DNA of 64,000 nucleotides, taken from contig NZ_CP117256.1 of the NCBI RefSeq assembly GCF_003240565.2, forward strand, positions 744,001 through 808,000, written 5' to 3'. A model generated the notes under the pieces. It searched no databases. It was not told where the DNA came from and saw only the letters and a list, made by a program, of their open reading frames with translations. The translations under genes and the position numbers were made by a program. Origin of the DNA: Rhizobium tumorigenes. GTDB taxonomy: Bacteria > Pseudomonadota > Alphaproteobacteria > Rhizobiales > Rhizobiaceae. Of the stretch, positions 56,177-64,000 are shown one piece after another; the first letter of the stretch is position 1, and the number at the start of each line of letters is the position of its first letter.

Positions 56177-57562
56177 CTATTCTGCCGCAATGGGCCTGTT
56201 GAATTCTTGGCCTATTTTTCGAGGGACGAGTGATCCCAAATTTGGGACGTAGACCCGCGGTATCACTCTGAGATTAATGCAAAGCACCACCTGGATTAAC
56301 CACACCTCCCAGTCCTTTGTGAAGATTTGAGCTTCAAGAAGATTAAAGAGCACGGAAAAAAGCAACCAACCAAACATCAACCCGCAGAGATTAGCGTTGT
56401 ATCGTGCCTTCCTGAACACCTGTACAAGAGGTATGGCTACAGTTGGGATCAATGCCAGAATTGCCCCCGGAATACCCAACATTAGAGCAAGCTCGATATA
56501 TCCGTTGTGAGCATGGAATGTACCAGCTAACCAGGGTTCTGCGGAGTAGGTGTCGAGGAGAGAACTATCTCCGAGTTGCCAGAATGAGCCGTAACCCGAG
56601 CCGAACCAAGGATGGTCATTGATGTACTCTAGCGTCAAAGTCCAGATCTGAATCCGGCCGGTAAATGCCATGGGGTCGCTGAATATTTGGATTATCTTGT
56701 CGGCGAACAGCATTCCAAATATAGGCACTATAAGGAATAGCATCACCACAATTGCTATAACAACTGTAGAAACGGCCTCTTTCTTTGCGTAGTTTCGAAA
56801 TACCAACGCCGCGATGAGTGAAGGGAATGAAAACCCTAAGGCGGTTTTCCCACCGGATCCCAGCAAAAAGACTACACTGAGTAAAAACACGATGAGATCA
56901 ATCCACTGTTTACGGAGTGCCCACCTATAGCCAAAGAGGATTAGCGCAATTGCACACGCTGCCGCCGCGTGATTTTTGTGAGTAAAGAGCCCTCGCCACA
57001 TACCGACAAGTGCGGGGTCCGTTTCGCCGGGTGGGTGTTTTGCCCAAGCCGGGACGACAAATACAGCAATCACTGAAAGTATGATCAGCAATCCTAAGGT
57101 GAATGTAAGGTTCTTAAGCACCGCTCTGGATCCCAACAGGGCGAACCAGTTAACAACAATTATTATGAATATTATGGCGAGTACTAATTTTCGCCCTCCT
57201 ATGTCTGGCCGTACGGCCCAGGATATACTCAGCGCGGAGTACGCAAACAAAACAACAAACATTGGTGAGTATAGTTTAAAATAGTCCAGCCCTCGGGAGC
57301 GGATGGCCAGCACAGTAGTTAGTGCGAAAAAGGTCAAGTAGAAAAACTGGCGAAACGCGTTTCCCTCTTGAAAATCTGCCACTGTCGCAACTGAGGTATC
57401 TCCACGCGATTCAAACGGCATGCCGCCCAGCATGACGTACGAGAAAAAAAGCACAGACAAAACAAAAAGTAGTTTTTCGAAAGACGTTGTCTGAATAGGA
57501 CTTGTCAAGGTGCGATTCAATTCCCACTTCCCCTTAGGTTGTAATGTCTTTTGTCCTGACAA
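56177..57562 (-). CDS. polysaccharide polymerase / O-antigen ligase family (ExoQ-like)
   Basis: 461 residues with about ten to twelve hydrophobic segments. The Wzy_C signature is present: PPGETDPALVGMWRGLFTHK, NHAAAACAIALILFGYR, then the large periplasmic loop and NDHPWFGSGYGSFWQLGDS, WLAGTFHAHNGYIELALMLG. These proteins polymerise repeat units in the Wzx/Wzy pathway (ExoQ in Sinorhizobium succinoglycan). The gene is leftward and last in a block with the transferases upstream. Confidence 0.9.
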   Translation of the reverse strand: MSGQKTLQPKGKWELNRTLTSPIQTTSFEKLLFVLSVLFFSYVMLGGMPFESRGDTSVATVADFQEGNAFRQFFYLTFFALTTVLAIRSRGLDYFKLYSPMFVVLFAYSALSISWAVRPDIGGRKLVLAIIFIIIVVNWFALLGSRAVLKNLTFTLGLLIILSVIAVFVVPAWAKHPPGETDPALVGMWRGLFTHKNHAAAACAIALILFGYRWALRKQWIDLIVFLLSVVFLLGSGGKTALGFSFPSLIAALVFRNYAKKEAVSTVVIAIVVMLFLIVPIFGMLFADKIIQIFSDPMAFTGRIQIWTLTLEYINDHPWFGSGYGSFWQLGDSSLLDTYSAEPWLAGTFHAHNGYIELALMLGIPGAILALIPTVAIPLVQVFRKARYNANLCGLMFGWLLFSVLFNLLEAQIFTKDWEVWLIQVVLCINLRVIPRVYVPNLGSLVPRKIGQEFNRPIAAE

Positions 57563-57787
57563 CCAGAATTGCCTATATCAGCCTAGGTCTCTTAAAGATG
57601 TAGCAAAGGAAAGTGCGGTTGTCACATCTAGCACGTTTGTTGCTCCCTCGTCTCGTGTTTCTAACATTCGCGTAGTCTTCTTAAATTTTCCAATGACTCA
57701 GCATACAATTGGACATGGTTAGCAACGCACGCTCAACATTCGGTTAGGTCAGGCCCTAAGGCCTTTCAACACCGACATAGATCATCT

Positions 57788-58681
57788 TCACAAAACAGCT
57801 TGTAGGGAACGGACGACTTCGATATTTTTCGTCGAGAATTTGCGTGCGAAGTGGGCCGGGCCCGTGCCGTAGCCATCTTCGATTGTGAAACCCTCGGCCA
57901 AAATGACTGGAAGATGGTTCATGCGAATCAACGCGGGCGCCTCTCTGGGATCTGACCAGTCAGTGTATACGTCGGCTCTTGCGCAGGAACCGAGAAATCC
58001 CGAATTCCCTAATATAGTTTGAAAAAAGCTTTCATCAGGGCATTTTACGTACTTGAAAAATTCAATCAGTTCCGGCCTAGTTTTGATAGTGTCTTCAACG
58101 CATGAAATTGCATCGTCGGAGAGGGTCCACCAATTACTGCCTGCGTAGAGCGTCCAACCTTTCAAATACTTTTTGATATTGCGGATCGGGAGTCGGGCGA
58201 TCAAACGATAAATAGGCGATTTTACACGAGCGGCGAAACCTTTGGGTCTATAGGCGCCGTCTACGTTAAACGTTTTAAACCGGCTCATATTTTTCTGCAG
58301 AGCAATGTTCGGAACGGAAACCAAATTGATATATTCATTTCCAGATGCGATATAGTGACTCCATATCTTTTCCGGTTTCTGAATGGGAAAATGGTTCCCG
58401 CTGGCAAACGTGAAATATTTGAACTCGAACGGACTCTTTCGTGCCGCTTCGATTAAATTCAGAGTTGCTTGGACCTGGCTCCAACCACCCCAATGAACGT
58501 TCACCCTGCTTTCGATCAGGCAAACGCGAGGCATCTTTTGCAGAATGGAAAACCGGTCGAGATCGGACTTCATGTCGACATGAATATAAAACCAGACATG
58601 GTCATCGGACATTATATCGATAAACATTCTCAGGTGCTCGGGATCATCATGCGCCGTGATCAATATTGCCCAGTTTTGCAT
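57788..58681 (-). CDS. GT14-family (core-2/I-branching type) glycosyltransferase
   Basis: 297 residues: MQNWAILITAHDDPEHLRMF, VWFYIHVDMKSDLDRFSILQ, VNVHWGGWSQVQATLNLIEA, YFTFASGNHFPIQKPEKI, GWTLYAGSNWWTLSDDAISC, KCPDESFFQTILGNSGF. This is the pattern of the branching beta-1,6-N-acetylglucosaminyltransferase family (PF02485), with the HVD, SG-N-PI, and PDE-FFQT motifs. A branching or side-chain role in repeat-unit synthesis is likely; the sugar is unknown. Confidence 0.85.
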   Translation of the reverse strand: MQNWAILITAHDDPEHLRMFIDIMSDDHVWFYIHVDMKSDLDRFSILQKMPRVCLIESRVNVHWGGWSQVQATLNLIEAARKSPFEFKYFTFASGNHFPIQKPEKIWSHYIASGNEYINLVSVPNIALQKNMSRFKTFNVDGAYRPKGFAARVKSPIYRLIARLPIRNIKKYLKGWTLYAGSNWWTLSDDAISCVEDTIKTRPELIEFFKYVKCPDESFFQTILGNSGFLGSCARADVYTDWSDPREAPALIRMNHLPVILAEGFTIEDGYGTGPAHFARKFSTKNIEVVRSLQAVL

Positions 58682-58817
58682 TATTTCCCTGAATTCCCAT
58701 AGGAGTTGTTATCAATCGCATCATAGCTCAGCTGTATCAATAGCTTCAACAAGTTGCCTCCTCGATTTGATCGAAGACTTTGGGACCAACTTATACCATT
58801 AGATGTTCGGTATATAT

Positions 58818-59744
58818 TCACCTGCTGCCTTTCAACTTGGTTTTCGAAATTCGCCAATCAGCTAGCCATCTGTAGGTCCTGTCACTCGCAAATATCTGTA
58901 GAAACACCAATGCTGCCAGACCGGGCGAAAAAGCCCCGTTCACGACAGCTCTCAAATATAAGCCCAACGCCAGCAACGGCCTATCGGGTGCAATGCTTTT
59001 TGCAAAATGCCAACCGCGATAGCCATGATATGCCTTCTTGGCGATGTATGGCTTGAGAGCAACGAGCCATGGCAGGTCGCCAACAGACGCGCGGCCGATA
59101 GAAAGCCGGTCGGTGCGCCAGCCATCGTACCAAATTACGCTCGGCTCTTCATGCATGACAAACTGGCAGCCGGCGAGCTGCAGGCGGATGGCGAAGTCCG
59201 TGTCGTCACCAAAGCGTGCATCTGGCCTATAGCGGACTGTACGCGCTATATCCGTCGGCAGGGCCAAACTGCTGGTCTGCACGAAACCGCGGTTGCAGAT
59301 CAGGTACAACGCCATGTCTTCGCCTTCAGCGATGCCACGAGGCGGCTTCACAAAGGTGTTCCCGTTGCCTCTGTCAACGATAATCGGTGAATAGACGGCA
59401 AGATCTTGGCGGGTCCCGAGCAGGCCAAGCAGCAATTCGAGGTGCCGCGGCAAGAACGCATCGTCGGAGTCGAGAAAGGCAACAAAGCGTCCGCGCGCAG
59501 CGTCGATACCTGTGTTTCTGGCAACGCTTGCGCCAGCATTGTGCTGGCGTATAAAATTAACCCTCTCGTCGGCGACAAGATCGATAACCGCTTCAATGTC
59601 GTCAGTCGATCCATCGTCTACTACAATAATCTCGAGATCCCTCCATGTTTGCGTAAACACAGAGTTCAAGGCTCTCATGATTAGATGAGCCCTGTTGTAG
59701 ACGGGGATTACAACGGAGAATGTGGGTATTAGATTAGTACTCAA
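58818..59744 (-). CDS. GT2 glycosyltransferase (tandem copy 2)
   Basis: 308 residues: MSTNLIPTFSVVIPVYNRAH, IIVVDDGSTDDIEAVIDLVA, NAGASVARNTGIDAARGRFVA, FLDSDDAFLPRHLELL (DxD). The second half (VKPPRGIAEGEDMALYLIC, RGFVQTSSLALP, DTDFAIRLQLAG, GYRGWHFAKSIAPDRPLLAL) aligns with the upstream gene nearly motif by motif. It overlaps that gene by 4 bases, so the two are a tandem duplication in one operon. Its likely role is sequential transfer of two sugars in the repeat unit. Confidence 0.93.
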   Translation of the reverse strand: MSTNLIPTFSVVIPVYNRAHLIMRALNSVFTQTWRDLEIIVVDDGSTDDIEAVIDLVADERVNFIRQHNAGASVARNTGIDAARGRFVAFLDSDDAFLPRHLELLLGLLGTRQDLAVYSPIIVDRGNGNTFVKPPRGIAEGEDMALYLICNRGFVQTSSLALPTDIARTVRYRPDARFGDDTDFAIRLQLAGCQFVMHEEPSVIWYDGWRTDRLSIGRASVGDLPWLVALKPYIAKKAYHGYRGWHFAKSIAPDRPLLALGLYLRAVVNGAFSPGLAALVFLQIFASDRTYRWLADWRISKTKLKGSR

Positions 59745-60661
59745 ACGTTTCGCCTTGCTAAGCCTATAACGAGGTCTGAGAACCGTCTATAGTATTCGCC
59801 TGGTAACGCAATCTGCAATAGGACGACAAATGCTAATTTAGGTCCGTAACATCCTGAAAATAGGGCACTGAGATAATATCTCATCGCTAGCAATGGCTGC
59901 TGCGGCGCGAGGCCCTTGGCTACATGCCATCCTCGGTAGCCTAGGTAAGCCTTTCTCGATACAAGTGGCTTCATCTCCTCTAACCAGCCTATGACCCTAT
60001 GGCCTTTCCGCGCCGCCGACACCCTTTTCGGGTCTACTGCATCGTTCCAAACGACGGTCGGCGTCTCTGTCATCTGGAATCGGCTGCCGGCCCTAAAAAG
60101 TCGCACGGCAAAATCTGTGTCTTGGCCGAATGGCAGGCCCGTTCGGTAGCGCACCTTGGCTGCGATTTCTTTCGGTACCACGAGGCCACTCGTCTGGATG
60201 AAGCCACGATCCCGCATGACATAATCGGCCATATCCTCGTTGACCCCAATAGCGCGCGGGGGCTTGACGAACGTCTTGCCGTCGCCCCTATCGACGATTA
60301 CTGGCGAATATATCGAGAGATCTGATTGCGGATTGCGAGATAAGACGTCATGCATCGTCTCTAGATGGTTGGGCAAGAACCTGTCATCAGAATCCAGGAA
60401 GGCAATGTAACGCCCTTTCGCCAAATCGATACCCTTGTTGCGCGCTGCGCTTCCCCCGGCGTTGACCTGACTGAAAAAGCGAATGCGTGGGTCACCGATA
60501 GCGTCGATAGCCGTCTGGGGCGCGTCGATTGATCCGTCGTCCACTACAACAATTTCAAAGTCCCCGAAGCTTTGATCGAGCACAGATTGCACTGTCTCCG
60601 TGATGCAGTCCGCGCGATTGTAGAGCGGAATGACCACTGAGAAGAAAGGAAGTCTATCCAT
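59741..60661 (-). CDS. GT2 glycosyltransferase (tandem copy 1)
   Basis: 306 residues: MDRLPFFSVVIPLYNRADCI, FEIVVVDDGSIDAPQTAIDA, NAGGSAARNKGIDLAKGRYIAFLDSDDRF (DSD metal site), then KPPRAIGVNEDMADYVMRDR, GFIQTSGLVVPKE, GQDTDFAVRLFRAGS and GYRGWHVAKGLAPQQPLLAM. ExoO/ExoW-like. It is the paralogue of the next gene and shares its stop/start overlap with it. Confidence 0.93.
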   Translation of the reverse strand: MDRLPFFSVVIPLYNRADCITETVQSVLDQSFGDFEIVVVDDGSIDAPQTAIDAIGDPRIRFFSQVNAGGSAARNKGIDLAKGRYIAFLDSDDRFLPNHLETMHDVLSRNPQSDLSIYSPVIVDRGDGKTFVKPPRAIGVNEDMADYVMRDRGFIQTSGLVVPKEIAAKVRYRTGLPFGQDTDFAVRLFRAGSRFQMTETPTVVWNDAVDPKRVSAARKGHRVIGWLEEMKPLVSRKAYLGYRGWHVAKGLAPQQPLLAMRYYLSALFSGCYGPKLAFVVLLQIALPGEYYRRFSDLVIGLARRNV

Positions 60662-60714
60662 TTTGCTCGCCTATCCTAAAACCCGTCCCATGTCGCATCA
60701 TCAACTCCTAACCC

Positions 60715-62181
60715 TCATGATTTTGCGGGCGCTAACTTGAGTCTGCCGGTAATTCCCGCCATGCCGAGCATCGCCTCGCACCACTGCCGGTTTAGCAACC
60801 AGCTAAACGCTAGATATGCTGTGCCACCGACAGGCAGTCCAACGGCAAGCCTGGTGATATCTGTCGGCAGGCCGTAGGAGGCTAGCAATGCGACGCCGAG
60901 GGACAAAACAGTCACTATTAACGGCACCACCCACTGCAGCGTGTATTCAAGAAGGCCGGCTCCAGTAATTCTTCTGACAACGAACAGCCAGACGGCAAAG
61001 ACGAACAGTATGTAGAAGCCTGTGAGTGCTATCACCACACCAGCTGCCCCCCACAAACCGCCTACATATATTGTAGGTATGATGACCGCAGTCACTGCGA
61101 GCGCCTGGTAGAGGGCTAGTCTTGAATGACCCGTTCCGTAGAGTAGGCTTCCTACCGGGTTGCCGAGCGCTCGGAACATACCCCATATTGCCATAAGGCC
61201 CAGAAGATCCGCCGACTGGGCCCAGTTGGGTCCGAGCACAATATGAACTGTTTCGTTGCGAAAGGCCGCTATTGCGGCGTAAATCGGAAAGTTTATTGCG
61301 GATGTCATCCTGATGGTCGCCAGATAGATCTTGCACAAAAGCGCTTTGTCGCCTTGCGCTTTAGCGATCAACGGCGTGCCAACGCGGGTCACGATAGGAT
61401 TTGTTGCCAGCATCACCTTTAAGGAAAGCTCACGTGGAACTGTGTAGAAACCTAGCGTAGCGCTGCCTAGCATTCTTCCGACAATCATGACGTCTGCCTG
61501 GAGAGTGGCCGTATTAGCCAAACTCGCACCTAGCAAATAAAGTCCAGATTTCACATTCGGCAATGCTTCTCGAAATCTGAAATCCAGACTGGGCAGCCAG
61601 CCGTCGCGCACGAAAAGCCAATAGAGAAGGCTATTTCCGGCCGCGAGGGCAGTAACGGCGACTACAAGAGAGTAAACCCCACCCCCGAGATAAGCGACCA
61701 AGATCGCCAGCACTGTACTAATGGTTGCAGATGCTAACTCAACCACAGCAATTGGCCGGAATGCGAGTCGCTTTTCGGCTAAGACTTTTGCCTGCTGACC
61801 GATGGCGAGTAGGAAGAAGGAACTCCCCGCAAGTGACAGCGGGATCTCCAAGCCCGGCGTTCCGTAGAAGCTTGCGACCCAGGGGCTTGCTACCCAGACC
61901 AGACCTGAAAGCAAGGCTCCCATAAACAGGTTCAACCAATACAACGTAGAGAGTACTTCCTTGGATATTTCCCGCGAATAGATAATAGTCGTACTGACGC
62001 CAAGATCGCCGAAAAGCTGGATGAAGGCCGTGACACTTAGGATCATGGCCATCATCCCGAAATCCTGGGGCGAAATCAGCCGGGCAAGGACAACCAACTG
62101 AATCGTCTGCAAAATAACGCGACCAACCGTGGCGAAGGTGGTCCAGCGGACCGCAGAAAATGCTTCCTTCTTAACGCTCAT
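60715..62181 (-). CDS. Wzx/MOP-family polysaccharide flippase
   Basis: 488 residues: MSVKKEAFSAVRWTTFATVG, RVILQTIQLVVLARLISPQD, FGMMAMILSVTAFIQLFGDL, GVSTTIIYSREISKEVLSTL, typical of the WzxC/RfbX type. About twelve to fourteen hydrophobic segments, with the conserved ADVMIVGRMLGSATLGFYTV in the middle (NxxDxxxIGxxLG-like). It moves lipid-linked repeat units to the periplasmic face. It overlaps the upstream transferase by 4 bases. Confidence 0.93.
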   Translation of the reverse strand: MSVKKEAFSAVRWTTFATVGRVILQTIQLVVLARLISPQDFGMMAMILSVTAFIQLFGDLGVSTTIIYSREISKEVLSTLYWLNLFMGALLSGLVWVASPWVASFYGTPGLEIPLSLAGSSFFLLAIGQQAKVLAEKRLAFRPIAVVELASATISTVLAILVAYLGGGVYSLVVAVTALAAGNSLLYWLFVRDGWLPSLDFRFREALPNVKSGLYLLGASLANTATLQADVMIVGRMLGSATLGFYTVPRELSLKVMLATNPIVTRVGTPLIAKAQGDKALLCKIYLATIRMTSAINFPIYAAIAAFRNETVHIVLGPNWAQSADLLGLMAIWGMFRALGNPVGSLLYGTGHSRLALYQALAVTAVIIPTIYVGGLWGAAGVVIALTGFYILFVFAVWLFVVRRITGAGLLEYTLQWVVPLIVTVLSLGVALLASYGLPTDITRLAVGLPVGGTAYLAFSWLLNRQWCEAMLGMAGITGRLKLAPAKS

Positions 62182-63020
62182 CGTCTTTTCTCCGGCAGGC
62201 CGTAGCTACGCACGAGATTGGCAATCTGAGCATCATTGCCACCATTGTCACCTCGATTGCCGTTCTGCAAAGCAACGGCTTGGGATCCGCTCCACTCGTA
62301 AAATCGGATCCAGCCGCTGACCTTGCGAACCTTTGCACCATTTAGACGAACCATCCAGTTCAACCAGACATCGTCAGTCGTCGGACATAGTTCGAGTATT
62401 TTCTCAATATCCTGAGCTTCCGGATGGAGGATCCCAGGGGGATAAAGCACGCCGCCAACGCCAGTGAAAAACACGTCCCGTCCGTCGCTAGCCGTCTTGA
62501 TATTGAATTGCCATCGGTCGTAGGGATGAAACCCGTCGTTGCTTCTACGCATTAGATGAGCTCTGTGGCAAAGCACTTCTGCCACGCCTTGGCGATATTC
62601 CTCCGTCAGCCTTCGCAGCCACGACGGCGGATAATATACATCATCATCGGCGGTCACGATGACCGCGTCACCATACTCACCAAGAGCCGGAATAATTTTC
62701 TTGTATGATCGCAGGTCGTCTGTTGCGCGGATGGTAAGACCGTCCTGCGCCAGGATCGTGATTGAAGCCGGTAGCGCTTCTAAATCGCTATGCGCGATCC
62801 ACAACACCACCGCATCGGGCGACTGATCTTGCGTCAAAATTGTCTTCAGAGTTAGTTCCAATACATCGTATCTCTTCGGATAGGATGTCAGGGAAACTAC
62901 TATCCGATGCGGCAAGCCATGGCGCGGAGCAACAATCCTGCGACGCCAACGCAGTTGCGTCCAAGCCTCTAGCGCATGCATGAAGGCAGGTTTTGCAATA
63001 AGTTTCAGTCTACTTAGCAC
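62178..63020 (-). CDS. glycosyltransferase-like protein
   Basis: 280 residues: PHRIVVSLTSYPKRYDVLEL, TLKTILTQDQSPDAVVLWIA, LRSYKKIIPALGEYGDAVIV, TADDDVYYPPSWLRRLTEEY (a DDD metal site), FHPYDRWQFNIKTASDGRDV, GVGGVLYPPGILHPEAQDIE, CPTTDDVWLNWMVRLNG. This is the layout of GT-A-type transferases annotated as glycosyltransferase family 2 in polysaccharide loci. It overlaps the flippase gene by 4 bases. Confidence 0.85.
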   Translation of the reverse strand: MLSRLKLIAKPAFMHALEAWTQLRWRRRIVAPRHGLPHRIVVSLTSYPKRYDVLELTLKTILTQDQSPDAVVLWIAHSDLEALPASITILAQDGLTIRATDDLRSYKKIIPALGEYGDAVIVTADDDVYYPPSWLRRLTEEYRQGVAEVLCHRAHLMRRSNDGFHPYDRWQFNIKTASDGRDVFFTGVGGVLYPPGILHPEAQDIEKILELCPTTDDVWLNWMVRLNGAKVRKVSGWIRFYEWSGSQAVALQNGNRGDNGGNDAQIANLVRSYGLPEKRR

Positions 63021-63072
63021 TTATAACGTCCTTTCCCGCCCGTCAGGTAGAAGAAGAATTTTCCGGTAAATC

Positions 63073-64000
63073 TCACGCGCCAATTGTCTCCATCGCCGTT
63101 AATTCTTGGGGTTGATGTTTCACTCGGACGCTAGCTATAATTCCATAGGTCATAACGATCTGGCCTAGAAGAACGCCCAGCGTCGCGTAGACGGGTCCGA
63201 TCGTCAGCAACAAGACCACGACGCCCACGACTGTGACAAGGCATGCCTTGATGCTTGCCTGGGCCAGTGCACGAAAGCGCCCCTCCGCCTGCAGCAAGAC
63301 GTTCAAGGGGGTTTGCGCAGATGTCACCAAGCAAATGACCGCCCATATGACAAAAGCCACCACCACCAGCTTCACCTCAAGCCCCGGCTTAAAGGCTATT
63401 CCCGGGAAGAAGTGTAAAATGGCCAATGTCGCTGCAATCGTCAGCACCCATACAAGAAAGAGAACAGCCGTAAACCGCTTGGCGCATGCAAATGCCAGCT
63501 TGCGATTGTTGGCGGCAAATGCACGCGCCATGGCAGGTCTCTCGATCTGAGTCAGCGAAGCCGTACAGACACCGATCGGTCGCAGGAAAAGCATAGCGGC
63601 AGCGACCGGCGCGAATGCGGCCGGCCCGGCAATCAGCGTGACTAGGTAAGAATGAGCGTTCGACGTTGCCTCAGTTGTCACCAGGCCTGCAACCGCCCAG
63701 CGTGTCTGATCGCGCCAAATGGGCTTGTAGAATGCAACCGTCGAACGCCACTGATTGTTTGCATGCTTGCCCACAAAAGAAACACCAAGCGGAATCATAC
63801 CTGCGATGCCTGCCACCACGAAAACTATTGACGCATGCAGCAGCGACATGCCGAGCAGCCATGCAATCCCGAGAGCAAGCAGTAGCACGACGGAATACGC
63901 AATATCGGATGCAGCAGCCTTGACCGCATTTTGCGTAGCATATGCATCTGTTCGCCCGAACCAACGGATCGTAAAAAGCGCACTCGACAGTCCGAAACAG
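63073..64000 (-). CDS. second polysaccharide flippase-like membrane protein, 5' end outside window
   Basis: The frame is open to the right edge: it reads SSALFTIRWFGRTDAYATQN, AAASDIAYSVVLLLALGIAW before the GTG at 63,888 that could mimic a start, so the gene almost certainly begins beyond 64,000. Visible are about eight hydrophobic segments, for example FVVAGIAGMIPLGVSFVGKH, LVTLIAGPAAFAPVAAAMLF and LVTVVGVVVLLLTIGPVYATLGVLLGQI. It resembles Wzx/MATE-type exporters in arrangement. It heads the leftward transcription unit, with the glycosyltransferase gene 52 bases downstream. Confidence 0.78.
   Translation of the reverse strand, partial: CFGLSSALFTIRWFGRTDAYATQNAVKAAASDIAYSVVLLLALGIAWLLGMSLLHASIVFVVAGIAGMIPLGVSFVGKHANNQWRSTVAFYKPIWRDQTRWAVAGLVTTEATSNAHSYLVTLIAGPAAFAPVAAAMLFLRPIGVCTASLTQIERPAMARAFAANNRKLAFACAKRFTAVLFLVWVLTIAATLAILHFFPGIAFKPGLEVKLVVVAFVIWAVICLVTSAQTPLNVLLQAEGRFRALAQASIKACLVTVVGVVVLLLTIGPVYATLGVLLGQIVMTYGIIASVRVKHQPQELTAMETIGA

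Overview
The window looks like an accessory region of an alphaproteobacterium of the Rhizobium/Agrobacterium group. The signs are two Ros/MucR-type zinc-finger regulators, rhizobial-style exopolysaccharide genes (GalU/ExoN-like, UDP-glucose dehydrogenase, ExoF/ExoP/ExoQ-like proteins), an IS66 element with tnpA-tnpB-tnpC plus a passenger gene, and GC-rich coding sequence between poorer, decayed intergenic DNA. The genus is inferred from gene content only. No rRNA, tRNA or CRISPR array was recognised.

Bases 1-28,800 are a mosaic of selfish and accessory genes, many broken. A methyltransferase gene is split by a decayed IS630 copy. A series of toxin-antitoxin modules follows. Intact ones are a Phd/VapC pair, HipB/HipA with three identical operators about 50 bp apart, and a TumE/TumA-like pair. 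Broken ones are an Xre/RES pair, a Zeta-type toxin and a GSU2403-like nucleotidyltransferase; a HEPN/MNT gene just beyond (30.1-31.0 kb) is also broken. Between them lie metabolic or stress genes: two short-chain dehydrogenases, an MscS channel, a cNMP-binding/thioredoxin-reductase-like fusion without the CxxC, a CurA-like reductase, a SnoaL-like secreted protein and a GH5 cellulase with an in-frame stop. Decayed partial second copies of one SDR gene and of the reductase fusion are visible, together with a LigD fragment and two IS256 left-end fragments.

Bases 28,800-44,000 hold the UDP-sugar supply genes (galU at 28.9 kb, UDP-glucose dehydrogenase at 31.4 kb), then a GGDEF protein, several very small (partly secreted) proteins, a CDP-diacylglycerol diphosphatase, an XRE regulator, an outer-membrane polysaccharide export lipoprotein, a convergent pair of paralogous single-membrane-segment microproteins, and a transglutaminase-like cysteine peptidase. 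An apparently intact IS66 element occupies about 44.6-47.4 kb.

Bases 48,000-64,000 are a surface or exopolysaccharide locus: an ExoM-like glycosyltransferase, an ExoP-like chain-length/tyrosine-kinase protein, a divergently transcribed acyltransferase-SGNH protein and Tat-type GH10 xylanase, and a leftward block encoding an ExoQ/Wzy-like polymerase, a GT14-like transferase, two tandem paralogous GT2 transferases, a Wzx flippase, another glycosyltransferase and a second flippase-like protein that runs off the right edge. Together with GalU, UDP-glucose dehydrogenase and the export lipoprotein these form a nearly complete Wzx/Wzy-dependent pathway: nucleotide sugar, repeat-unit assembly, flipping, polymerisation, export, and probable acyl decoration and trimming.
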